Source: Pelomyxa schiedti (lineage: Eukaryota; Evosea; Pelobiontida; Pelomyxidae). Taken from it: a DNA stretch of 64,000 bases. Each line of letters starts with the position of its first letter. Positions within the stretch are counted from its first letter, which is position 1. Where the stretch lies: positions 21,741-85,740 of the forward strand of contig JAHLWZ010000714.1 of assembly GCA_020536535.1 (NCBI GenBank), given 5' to 3'. The position numbers and the translations under genes were made by a program. The notes under the pieces are model-generated. The model did not search any database and was not told the DNA's origin. It saw only the letters and a list, made by a program, of their open reading frames with translations. Shown here in pieces: positions 1 to 10,364 of this stretch.

Positions 1-1329
1 GGAATTTCGTAGGTGCCCAGTAGTACTTGAGAGATTCTTTCTTTGCTGCCTCTGCCTCAGCTTTCCTTCGAGAATAAGGCTATTTCTATGGAAATGCAAA
101 TTACTGTTTTGCAACATCTGCCTTTTTCGAGAGAGAAAGCTTGGTTTCCCGGGCCAACTTCTCAGGCTTGAGGAGTAAGGTTAGAGTGATCTAGAGAAAA
201 AAAGAAGGCTCACATCAACTTTTCCAACAATCTTTTTTGGTGGTGGTACTTCCTCCTTTGGTTCCACTTTTGGTTCCTCCTTTGGCTTTGGCTTACCTGG
301 CGTAGCTCCTCTCCGGGAAGGTAAAGGTGTGCGCTTGACTGGAGTAGAATTTTTCTTTGCTGATGCACTTGCTGTGGTACGGAATGCGACTGAAGGGGCA
401 TGATCCGTTCTCAAGGGCGAAGGAGTGCTATTCCTTGGTGTGTTTGTAGCAGAAGAAGAGTTTCCAGACTTTGTTACCCCCGAAGCAGAAGGAGTCCCTG
501 GTCTGCTCCCACTCCCACTCCCATTCTCGTTCTCGTCTCCATTTCCACTCTCACTGCCTTCCTCGGCAGATTTGCCCTCCTCGTGGCTCCCACTCACCGA
601 GCTCGGAGCAGACTTCTTCCCAAGTTGTTTTGCAGACCCCACGTCCTTTGCAGAGGCGGCAGACGCAGCAGATTTCCCACTTTGGCTTTGTGGTCTCCCC
701 CCAGTTGCGCTGCTGCCTCCCCTCGCGCTCCCGCTCCCGCTCCCTCCTCCCCCTCCTCCTCCTCCTGCGCTTTTCTGCTTTGCAGCCGCGGGGTCGCCGC
801 CCCCAGCCGCGCTCCTGCCGCTGCTGCTGCCCCCGCCGCCTCCCCTGCTCGCGGTCCTGCTGCTCCGGCTGCTGCCGCTCCCGCTGCCGCCGTTGGCACC
901 GCTTGTGGTGGTAGCGGCACTCGCAGTAGTTGTAGTCGTAGTAGTAGCAGCAACAGCAGCTGTTGTAGTTGGTGCAGAGGGCGGTGCCGCCGCTGCGGCG
1001 GCGCCGTTGTCGACTTGCGGGGTTGCGGACGTGGCCGCCCTTTTGCCCTCGCTGCCGCTGCGGCTTCCGCTGCCGCTTCGGCTGTGACTGCGGCTCCGGC
1101 TCCGACTGCGGCTGGCGCTTGATCGCCCCGAGCCGCTGCCGCTGCCGCTCTTGCTACCTTTGGCGCTCCCGCTGCGCGTGCCCGAGGAGCTCCCGCTGCC
1201 GGAGCCGCGGCGCCCCGGAGAGGACGGGGCGTATCCGCTGCCCATCGCCGCGTTTGTCGCCGTTACGGAGGACATTGTGCTGCTTCCCAATATTATAGGC
1301 ACCTCTGGGGCGCACTCACCGCTAGACAT
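1..1329 (-). CDS. Ser/Gly-rich low-complexity protein, 3' end outside window (partial)
   Basis: The ATG at 1329 opens 382 codons. The first ~60 residues are mixed. Then come long Ser-Gly, Ser-Arg, Ala and Thr tracts, and a Pro/Lys/Glu-rich basic-acidic tail ending near KKIVGKVD. After KVD a GTGAGC donor and a nearby CTCTAG acceptor allow the frame to continue as ITLTLL...KPEKLARETK. A further exon near 1-60 reads AEAAKKESLKYYWAP before the window edge. The protein is predicted to be largely disordered; SR/RS-like stretches would fit a nuclear or RNA-associated role, but no domain is recognised. GC content is very high across 700-1260 and drops sharply downstream, a pattern shared with other first exons here. 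The promoter would lie in 1330-1548, next to the 3' end of the following minus-strand gene. Confidence 0.55.
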
Positions 1330-1548
1330 TAAATTCGATTTGGTTTTTTTTTTTTTGTCTTTCTCTGATTTGGTCCAAACGCAGAGCCCGAGTGTTTAGC
1401 AGAAATATTATTGTGCCTCCGTGAAGCTTTGTGAGAAGGTGCTGTGAACAACAGGTAAGGGTGGTGGCCAGAGTCCATTTTGTGTTGTGGGAAACTTTTC
1501 TTTTCTCAAAGAGAAAGTATTGTATACATTAACTGCGAGTAAAGGAAA

Positions 1549-3849
1549 CTAGGGAAGAGCTTTCGCTTTCCAATTCACTCTCCTCCCTTGGTTCTTTTGC
1601 TGCAGTCCAGTTAGGTTATTATTAATTTCCTGGTTTTGGTGTAACGTACGAGGCCGAGGTGCATAGCCAAAAATCAAAAGTCCCACATACGAGTTGTAAA
1701 GGGTATAAAAGAGTACAAGACCAACAGCTGGGTAGCTGAGATTAGCAGTTTGAAAGAAGATAGCAGGATAACCTGTGCTTCCTAAGGCTACAAACGTTCC
1801 AGTAAATATACTGGCTATGGAGAAACATAGTACAACAAATGTGGGAAGAACCAAGTAAAGATATCTGTTTAATTCAGATTTACTTCGTTTCGGTGGAAAA
1901 AGAAAACCTTTTAAGGAGAAGCATATTGTGACGCAGGTCTTTAATGGAAATGATTGATACAACTCCCAGCCATAGAACAATTCCGAAAAAAAGTATGATT
2001 GTTATCACAAAGAGGACCTGAAGATACATAACAGATAGTCAAAACAGTATATCATCTACCATTACACCAGCAATATCAAAGGAAATTCCATAAACGGGAT
2101 CATTTTCAGCAGCTACTCTAGAATGAAAAGCTTAGTGGGCTAATGTGGAGTTGGTGCTACATTTGCCAAATGTACATTCCCAGTCCAGATGCCAGGAAAC
2201 ACAGAACGAGTCCAATCTACTTCCCAAGTAAGGTTGGCCATCGCAAATATGTTATAAAACACCTTTATTGCTGGCCCAAGGCCGAAATCAAGGCTCACCT
2301 CTGATTTCTAAAATTGCGTGAAAGAGGAAGGTGACTATTATAGGTTAACTTGCTTTACTCTATCGCAGCAAAAAAGCCAGAAGAGGCACAGAAGAGATAA
2401 AAATGACTAGATAACTCGTGAGTGAAAGCTATGAATTAGAACACAGAAAGTGTACTATTTTCACAAAGGCGTTCCAAAAAGTAAAAACATTTTTGGTGGG
2501 AAACCACTTGAGGGTATAAAAAGGATCTGAGTGATGTGAATTCATTCAAGGACAAATGTTAATGTACTGTTGTAGAATATCAGGCCAAATTGAAGAATAA
2601 CAATGAATCTTGCCATGTTTATTTATTAGAAGACTGAAACCTTCATTTACTTTATTCTATATTTGAAATAAGTTGCTACTTCTGTTCTAATGTCCATAGT
2701 CTCAGAGGAACAGACCGAATGACAAAAATAAGAACAGTAAAAACAATGCAGGAGCCAGCAATGAAAAATATGGTGATAGATATCTCAAAGTCACTGAAAG
2801 TTGTAGTCCCTGTTTTAAACTAAAAAAATCCACAATCGTCTGAGTATCTATGGGGAAGAAACCTCAAACTTCACATCTCCAAGGAAGGAAGCTTCTGACT
2901 TATCCGCATCAGGGAGCTGGACACTCACAGCCCAAGAAGGGTGTTCAATTGGAGACTAAGAACAGGTTGTGTAAGAGTCAAATAGAGTTGAAGCAAATAA
3001 AAAAACCTTGAATATAAGAAGGATGGGTAGGCATTCCCCATCTATACTGCCCTAATGGTGAAAAGTCACTTCAGGGAACTCGCTTTCTTTAGAGAAGGCA
3101 AGATAATGCTACAAACTGATTCATATTTGACTGTACATTCGTGAACATCGTTCTGCACTTCAGTAGACCAACTGGTACCATCTCGAGAATACGACATGTT
3201 CAAAGACACTTGAATGTTAACAGTCCGGTCCCTCCCTAGAAAAAAGATGTGCAATTTCGATAGAGGTGAGAAAATTACCATCACTGTAGAATTTGTTATA
3301 AGCCGTCAGGCTAAGACTCCAAAATCTGTTTAGAGTCTCCAACTGAGTAAAGTTCTGATTCCACACTGTGTTTGGCTGTGATTTTACGTTAAAGCATTGA
3401 AGGAGAAAGTTTTGGGTCACCTCCGTTAAGTCAACTCCAACACAATCATTAGACCATACGTGTGAACCATCAGGACACCCGTAGGCATACCACACTGTAC
3501 TCTCAAAAGGCGTAGGGCCTAGCCAATAGTTAAATAACCAAACTGCAACCAAACCAACGAGAGCAACATAGAACCAAACCAATAAAAAAAAAAAAAACGA
3601 AGATAACAAGAAACGGCTAGAAATACCAAGTAAGCCAAGTAGCATTGCCGCAGTGAGGCCGCACGCCCAACACAAAGCGGCAGCGAGCAGAGTGCGAACT
3701 TTGTATTTGTCCAATCTCAACCGCACCGAGAAATCTTCCCCAACGTCAAGATCTGGATCTCCTCCTTCCGTGGACACCACACTGTCGTCATTCGCGGTCT
3801 GTCGCTGTTGGTTGTGCCAGCCCGGCTTCCAGCTCCATGATTGTCCCAT
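1549..3849 (-). CDS. TMEM181/Wntless-like multi-pass membrane protein
   Basis: The start is the ATG at 3849 (MGQSWSWKPG). A ~50-residue cytosolic segment is followed by one or two hydrophobic helices (LLAAALCWACGLTAAMLLGL; SSFFFFLLVWFYVALVGLVA) and an extracytosolic region with Cys and N-x-S/T sites. A GTAATT donor inside codon DG splices to GRDRTVNIQVSLNMSYS. Later exons encode further TM helices (FFIAGSCIVFTVLIFVI; VLFVITIILFFGIVLWL). The final exon (1549-1980) has KRSKSELNRYLYLVLPTF and the helix FYTLYNSYVGLLIFGYAP, then a hydrophilic tail. TM, lumenal beta domain, then a C-terminal 7-TM bundle is the TMEM181/Wntless layout, and the last helix resembles the TMEM181 C-terminus. Exons between 2000 and 3060 are only partly resolved. 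The family call is an inference from architecture and short matches. Confidence 0.5.
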
Positions 3850-4437
3850 TCCGCGATTTTCTTTTTCGAACGATTTCTGCACGTAAGATTCTTAGATGCT
3901 CTCCCGATCGCCAGATAAAATTGAAAAATATTCTTCTTGTTGTTTTGTTCCCACAATGAGAGGGTGCTAGGGTACGAGGGTCAACGAAACAGCACCTTGT
4001 TGCGTGTGTTTGGCCTGGAACCCACAGTATAAATGGGTTGATGCTTGTGTGGGCTGTTGTAAGTCATTCTTGCTAGCAGTCGTAGGATTGGTTGGTGAGT
4101 CCCGTTTTTTTTTTTTTGCTGTTGGTGTTGCCGGTGTTGCTTTGTGGTGGTATTGGAGACTGCATTGAGCGCCTTGGTATCAACAACTCCCAAATTGCAC
4201 TTGTGCGTTTCACTGGAAGCCGTATCACATCATCAAGGTGCTACTGTGTGCATTCTACAACAGGGCACTGTGCAGGAAAGATATTTACAGGTTCCTTGTG
4301 TATTGTTACTTGGTGGGAAGGAAAGTGTTCCTTGTAGTACCTGCACTACTGGTCTAAGATCAGGTTCCTGTTCTCTTAATCCTCGCAGGGCGGTACCTGC
4401 TAAATTGTCAAACTCGGACTGTTTCTCTAAGAGGTGC
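3850..4437. other. Intergenic stretch between two minus-strand genes
   Basis: It holds a T-run near 4107 and short open frames on both strands, the longest 4092-4337 plus (81 codons, hydrophobic start) and 4144-4464 plus. None shows a recognisable domain. An open minus-strand frame 4233-4450 (LEKQSEFDNLAGTALRGL...) might be an additional 3' exon of the following gene, but I could not join it in frame. Confidence 0.4.
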
Positions 4438-5101
4438 TTACCTCCCGGTATCAGAAAATCCTGACAGATGCCCAGTCGTCCCACAAGATTCATTGTTATG
4501 GGTGTCTTGCGAACTAGGGTGAGTACTTTGGCTGCCATTGTTATTCCCACTCTGCCCATCAGTACTATCCCAAGGAGTATTGTGCCAGGCTGGCGCCGTA
4601 TCACGGAGAGACGCCTCCAGTTTTGCTAGTTTCTTCTCCCTTTCACGAGCAGCGGATTCTTCTGCCGCTTCTATGGATTTGGTTGCAAATTGTTCCTGCT
4701 GTCGTGACCTTATTTCTTCAACTTCTTCCCGCGGTGGTAAAGGAGGCTCGTCTGTGCTAGCGGTCGTCTGCCTGGGTTTGTTCAAAGCCTCCATAATATC
4801 GACTCTGTTCCTCTGTCTTCATTCTCATTACTATTACCATTGGAAAAGGTGACAACACAGTAATGGCGAAAACTTGACAAAAGAAAAAAAAAAAAAAAAA
4901 AAACAAGTACGTTCTACGTTGCCACCATGCCGTCCTCGAAAGCACGTAAGCGAGCATGGCACCCCCGAGAAACAAACCCCAAAACACTATGGGCTTTTTT
5001 ACGTGCAACATCACGAACACCCCAAGTGCTTGTCGCACCGGATCTAGTCCCACCTGTACGTCATCACCCACTCCCGGCTCCCCGCCTCCCCTGCCACTCA
5101 T
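4438..5101 (-). CDS. Small single-pass membrane protein with charged coiled-coil tail
   Basis: ATG at 5101 (MSGRGGGEPGVG). Residues ~30-55 form one TM helix (VFWGLFLGGAMLAYVLSRTA), followed by a basic WWQRRT. A GTACTT donor with a 20-T tract opens a ~110-nt intron. Joining to the acceptor ending ACAGAG gives an in-frame NRVDIMEALNKPRQ, then a Glu/Arg/Lys-rich helix (EVEEIRSRQQEQF...AREREKKLAKLEASL) and a Ser/Asn/Gly-rich tail. Short lumenal N-terminus, single TM and long charged cytosolic coiled coil resemble the layout of selenoprotein S/VIMP-type ER proteins. No sequence motif proves that and no UGA-Sec context was found. The product may anchor a complex on the ER or another endomembrane. 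The stop at 4438 is the first in frame; extra 3' exons are possible. Confidence 0.5.
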
Positions 5102-5314
5102 CCTCGGTTTTTTTTTTGTTTGTGTTGTGGAGGTTTCCCAGTGTCATCACAAACCTTGTCAGAGTCTGACAGGGGTCCTGGGATTCCCCAGAAAATGCGC
5201 CACCCCAATTTGTTGGCACCTTCACCGCGGGTCCAGGTGAGATCCAGATGATGTCTCCCTTGTTGATCGTTTTTTTGCGAAACGGCAATTGACTTTTAAA
5301 AACCATCGGGGGCG

Positions 5315-8139
5315 ATGAGCGTCGTGACCATTAAATTAACCGGTTTTTTTTTTACCCCTCTCATCATTGCACTTGTGTTTGTGCTCACGTTGGAAAAAAC
5401 AAGTTTTGGAAGCACGGGACTTGCCTCCAAGATCAGCTGGTACAATTGCAATTGATTGTATTTTTATGTTAAATTAAAATTTTGGTGCATGCACCAAAGG
5501 GAGAAACAACCTTATTGCTTATTTTAGAGTAGATAAGTAATGATAAATGCTAAACTAGAGTTAATCAGGGGCACCTTCCCCACTGAGTCCCTATTGCATT
5601 ATTGAAGCTGGATCAACAAGAAGCAAAAGTAAAGTAAAGAGCAAAACTCAGACTCCCGTTTGGAATGAAACATTGTGAGTAAAAGTTCCCTTTTCTCCTT
5701 CTTTATGTTGAATGTGGGTGAGATATTGATGTCTTTCATCTAGTTTGTTAAATCAGTTTACCCAACGGAACACAGTGATTACTGTGTATGACGATGCCTG
5801 TCGTATGCCCATACAAGCTTAGAATGCTTACTAACTAAGAAAAACCAAAGAAAACAAGACAGATTACGTTGGAAAGCATTTTGTAGACCTTAGTGTGAGT
5901 TAACAGTGTCCTTAGTTTGTCTCTCACCAGTGACATTAATAGACAATAAAAGTTGCCACTGACAGCTGGTTTAGACTACAACCCAAAACAGAGGGAACCA
6001 ACGTGGTACGATACAGACACGTCCACTTTTTCCCCCACAATTCCTTTAGGGAGAAATTCACCTTCGCTTTGACATATCAGTGAAGGATGCAAAAATTCCA
6101 CAAGCAGTGGTATTTCTCGCCCAAAACACGTGCACCTTTCTCACTTCCACTTTTCTCAGTTGAATGAAATGAAAGAAAGGCTTGCTAAGTGCCAGGCTTC
6201 AGGGAGCAAACAGTTGGATTTAAGCAGCTGTTACCTTCCAATGCTTCCAAAACTGCTGTCTCAAAGTTTCTCTTTCCTCGTTAAGTTGGATCTGTCTTTC
6301 AATTCTCTGAGGTGGAATACCTTTTTAAATAAGTTTTAGCCTTATTTTTACTATTTAGTACCGTGCCGGACTTCTCTGCTTTTACCGCGCTTCAAGAACT
6401 TGAACTACGAGGAAATCAACTCCGTGAACTTAATGATACAATAGGAACTTGCCCATCCCTAAGGATTTTGAGTGCCAGTGGTAACGGAATGGAAATCGTT
6501 AATGTATCATTAGTTCAAAGGTAAACGATTTAACCTCTGCTGCACAGGGTGCCATTGGGAAGCTAGTTAATCTCGAAAAGCTTGAACTTGCCAATAACCA
6601 AGTAATTTCTCTTTTAATTAAGTGAATTGGGTTATAATTGGGTTTTCCAGATTATTGCTCTGCCACCAGAAATTGGACGTCTCCGCCTTCTTACAGAGCT
6701 ACTTTTGACAGGGAACCCACTTGTTGTTGTTCCCCCTTCAATAGGTGGCCTTGCAAATCTGGAGGTTTGTCCTCATGAATAACTTGGCTCACTTTTCAAG
6801 CAAGTATATAGGTAATTGATTTGAGTTGCTGTAATTTGGAAAGATTGCCTGAAGAATTCACCTTAATGTCCAAGTACGAATTTCATGAATGACTGGCTTT
6901 GATTAAAAAATAACTCAATTATAGACTCTTGGATTGCAACCTTGGTGCTAATAAGGTACTGACAATTCCTTCGTGTGTTATTATTGAATATATCAGTTGC
7001 ACCAACTACCAGCTGGAATGGGACGATTGACTCACTTAGCCAAACTGAACCTCATGGATAACCAACTGACAGATTTACCTCTATCTATTGGGTAAAACCT
7101 CAAAATGCAAATAATTACTAACACAGACAGGTACTGCAAGGGGCTTGGTGAAATTGGCTCTGGAATTCAGGTTGCCAGAAACCCCCTTCAGGATCCCGTC
7201 ATGGTTGAGAGAGCAATTATAGGAGCAGATCACCTTCTTGAATATCTTGAGAGGAAACTTGCAAGTACAGTGTGATATTCTCTCCCTTGTGTATCCTAAA
7301 TTGCGACGTACAGTGGCAAACTATCCGTCACTCGATCCTCTACCTTTGAACGTAGACTTCGGGGAAGGCCCTCCTGTCAGCACAGCTTCGTCTGTTGCCA
7401 CTCCAACAACAACAACAACAACAACAACCCCAACAGCACAATCCCCAGCACCACAATCTACCGCTGCTGTGACAGCGAGCCCATATGCTGATATAGTTGT
7501 GGATACACAGCTCATCCAAAAGGTTATCTCTCAAAGCATTCCAAACACTCATCTCAAACCCGAACCAGGTGAATGCTTTAAAGAAATGGGCAGTCCAAAT
7601 AAGCAGTAATGATCTCATTCGGAGACTGGCTGTACTTAGGTTCTAGATGCGATTAATTATTCCTGAACTGACATTCTGGCAGAAACGAGACCAGGGCAGC
7701 TTCGGATTTATCTGAACTTGTTCCGATAGGAAATCGCATCAAGTATCTTAATAAAGTAAGAACTTCCCAGATCAGAGTTAGGCACCAGTCTCACTGAAAG
7801 CAGGAGCTGGCCAAAATTAAACAAAGTGTGCCATTTGTGGATGTGAAGCCCCCAATGCTCTTCTACAACGAGGAAAATTTAGTGGAAAACCTGAGGTAAC
7901 TTTTTATTACAGCATCTAGCTCGTTTATTTTTTTGTTTCACTAATCATAGGATTCTCACCATGGAAGCATTGAATCAAATTGATAACGCACTCCGGGCCA
8001 TTACAGCCTCAGTCCCCGATTTCCAGCCCCCACAGGATGTACAAAAGCTCTTTGGAATTGTCCAAGTACGTTCCCCTTCTCACATCTACAACTAATACCA
8101 CTACAGATACTGAATGACTTGAAAAAAGTATTGATGTAA
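5315..8139 (+). CDS. C2-domain and leucine-rich-repeat protein
   Basis: ATG at 5315 gives MSVVTIKLT. An intron with a T-run follows, and joining in frame gives the classic C2 opening TVLEARDLPPRSAGT. Later exons supply SPYCIIEAG, KTQTPVWNET, QFTQRNTVITVYDD and IHLRFDISV, completing a C2 domain of ~125 residues. An LRR block of about eight repeats follows (KQLDLSSCYLPMLP, LQELELRGNQLREL, LEKLELANNQ, ALPPEIGRLRLLTELLLTGN, LTHLAKLNLMDNQLTDLP). The C-terminal part is a Thr/Pro spacer with an ACA-repeat, then a helical region ending ILNDLKKVLM at the TAA 8137-8139. C2 domains bind membranes or Ca2+ and LRRs bind proteins, so a membrane-recruited scaffold is the likely role. Ten or more short introns are needed. 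Confidence 0.75.
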
Positions 8140-8900
8140 AAAAAAGCTTTATAGTACAACAGGAAAAACAGGAACATGTTCAAGTTTGTTTGAGCTTAAA
8201 AAAAAGAATTGTTCCACGTTGTTTGTTGTACAAGGTTCTATTGACTAAGGCAGTTTTAGTGTGCAAAAGGGTCTGTGTGGGATTGTAAGAATGGTGGTTG
8301 CATTGGGATAAGGGCTCCTCGGGACTGGGGTTCCGCGGCGATTCTGAGGCGATATTCTATTTTGGCGTCAGAGTTGTTAAATTGACTTCTTTTCAACTTA
8401 CCTGGCTGTTGATAGACAATCTTATACAGTAGACAGTCATAATCTCCTTAGTGATCTCACTACATTGTGAACTTGATATCTATCGTCTCTAGAAACCGAT
8501 TATTATAGGCTTTGGAACAATGAGAATGTCGGTCGGATTCGGAAGTCGAATTGAAAGTGACCAGTTAAACTCGCTAGTAAAAACTGTGCACATGTTAGAG
8601 ACTGCTCAAGAGGGACCAGGCTGTGTTCGTATCCAATTCTTCTACCCCGGTCCTCTCTGTGTTTAGTTGGTATAAATTAGAACCCAGTTGGCTTCATTAC
8701 ATTTTCTCCAAAATCACAGTGTATCATCTTCATTTTTGAACCAGTGGTGTAACATTTTTACATTTTGAACCTATTGAATTAAATGCAGACAAGTGGACTT
8801 ACTTGGTCTTGTTGCTGCTTATAATCCCTACCACCGGGATAAAGAGTGTTTACTGCTGAATTGTTGTTCAAACAAGTCCAGAGAGCATATTGGATTATTT
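8140..8900. other. Intergenic; one short open frame
   Basis: AT-rich sequence after the C2-LRR gene. A 49-codon plus-strand frame starts at 8521 (MRMSVGFGSRIESDQLNSL) and ends with TAG near 8667. It could be an isolated exon but has no recognisable homology and no clear partners. Nothing else is supported. Confidence 0.3.
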
Positions 8901-9360
8901 CTATAGTTCACCGATGAGGCAGATCAAAATCAAGATGGAGCTGAGTGAAACTCGGGTGGGAGCCAATTGTGTCAGTCCAGATAAATCCCTATGAGTGCCA
9001 AAGCGGAGCTTCGGTGACCGAGCCCCATGCAAAAGGGTAAAAGATGAGGGAGAGATGTATCGCCGCGCACGCCCCACGGCCCATCCGCTGTGCACAGGAT
9101 CGATACTGCACACAACATGGGGGGCGTGCGAGGCGACCACCCACACGTTGGCCGGATTAACTACACCGAGCACGGCGGCTAGGCTGGCGCCGCCACACAC
9201 CCCCAAACGCCCAGCCACTGTCCACAGGATCGATGCTGCACACAAAATGGCGGGTGTGTCGGGCGAGTGGAACGGGCGCCACTGCGGAGACCAAAACACC
9301 CCCAGTGAATTGGGAACTCAATGTTCCTTTGTCCGAACTTGTGGTTCCCCTGGATCGCAT
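8901..9360 (-). CDS. Possible small gene with two copies of a VCSIDPV repeat
   Basis: Two minus-strand open frames (ATG 9360 down to 9157, and 9299 down to 8901, in different frames) each contain one copy of H-x-x-H-x-VCSIDPV-x-SGWA-x-G-x-x-RR. The copies lie about 125 bases apart in the DNA. Within the motif most nucleotide differences fall at third codon positions in this frame (AGC/AGT, AGT/AGC, GGC/GGA, GCG/GCC), as expected if the minus strand is translated. Joining the two frames needs an intron that I cannot fix. The putative start is only ~70 bases from the divergent phosphatase start at 9430. Function unknown; it may instead be a degenerate repeat. Confidence 0.3.
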
Positions 9361-9429
9361 CGTCTACACTAGAACGAGTGCTTCGAGTCTGAGGCCCAGT
9401 ACAAACTTTCGAGGAAGAGAACAACTTGG

Positions 9430-10243
9430 ATGTCCATCATCAACGAATGTGTGTTGTGCACCCCCTCGTCGCTGCTTCCATCTGCTCACTTTTGGCTAAA
9501 AAGACATCGTTTTGGCTGGTGCGTGGGATGCTACCCTCCACAACCTCAAAAAATGGGGTATAACCCACATTCTCAATGTAAAAGGTATGTCGACCACTTT
9601 GTATTTTTTTCTTTGACACCTGTTTCTTTAGGGGGTTCTTACTGGCACACGCCTGGCCTCACAGAAGCCATTATCCCTATTTCCGATTTTGGAACTGACA
9701 CACTCACACCTATACTAGACAAGTGCTTTTCGTTCATTAGTGCACTCCCTCCTCTCCACTTCTCACATGTAACTAATTCACACACAAATAATTACATTAC
9801 TGACACCACAAAATCCACGGCTCCAAACTAACCAACAACACAACCAAACACAAAGACGAAGCTCGAAACTCACACGGCCGAGTTCTCGTCCACTGCTCTC
9901 TTGGTGTGAATCGCAGCCCCACTGTTGTCATCGCGTATCTGATGTGCCACTGTGGGATGACCCTCCAGCAGGCATACACCCACGTCTTGGGCAAAAGAAA
10001 CGCCATATCACCCCACGAGCTATACTTCATTCAGCTGCAGCAGCTAGATGAGAGGCTGTATGGCCGGGTGAGCTTCACTGAGAAGGACAGAAACGGCTCT
10101 TTGCAGGAGTACATGAGGTCACTTCGCGTCCAGCAAACGGCTCAGAACTCAACAGCGTCGGTGTGTACTACCTGCCACTATTTGTTTCTTCTCCTCTGAC
10201 TTTTGCTAATTTCTTAAAGGCACCAAGTGACAATTCCTCTTGA
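9430..10243 (+). CDS. Dual-specificity protein phosphatase (atypical DUSP)
   Basis: ATG 9430 is the first after an in-frame stop at ~9394. MSIINE splices over a 55-nt GTGTGT...AAAAAG intron to YIVLAGAWDATLHNLKKW and GITHILNV, the standard DUSP N-terminal core. A second intron precedes the segment with ISDFGTD, whose Asp is the likely general acid. Joining FSFI across a ~126-nt intron with a GTGCAC donor to NEARNSHGRVLVHC restores the helix before the active site. The signature HCSLGVNRSPT has the catalytic Cys and Arg. It continues as YLMCHCGMTLQQAYTHV. The last intron removes ~65 bases and leaves SAPSDNSS before TGA 10241-10243. It dephosphorylates phospho-Tyr/Ser/Thr, probably in the cytosol. 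There is no MAPK-binding or other extra domain, so the substrate is unknown. Confidence 0.85.
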
Positions 10244-10364
10244 TTTTCGCTCGCTGGGTATACCAACCAAAGGAAGAAGAAAAGAGATTTAATGTGACAA
10301 CACCAAAAGTTTTTTTTTTGGGGGGTGGTGAGTTACTTTACCACCAATTTATAAATCCATTCTT

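Noticed and set aside
400-1298. Long plus-strand open frames over the Ser/Gly-rich region
   Set aside because: They are antisense to the GC-rich minus-strand exon, with compositions (Pro/Leu/Arg runs) expected from reading SG repeats backwards.
4438-5101. Selenoprotein S gene with UGA-encoded selenocysteine
   Set aside because: Only the membrane topology matches; no in-frame TGA with a flanking Gly/Ser-rich end and no SECIS-like hairpin was found.
7400-7430. CRISPR-like or microsatellite array at the ACA repeat
   Set aside because: It is a short trinucleotide run encoding Thr in the C2-LRR protein; no spacers. CRISPR is not expected in a nuclear genome.
8901-9299. rRNA or tRNA identity for the GC-rich repeat at 9.0-9.3 kb
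   Set aside because: No rRNA or tRNA motifs; the substitution pattern between the two copies suggests a reading frame instead.
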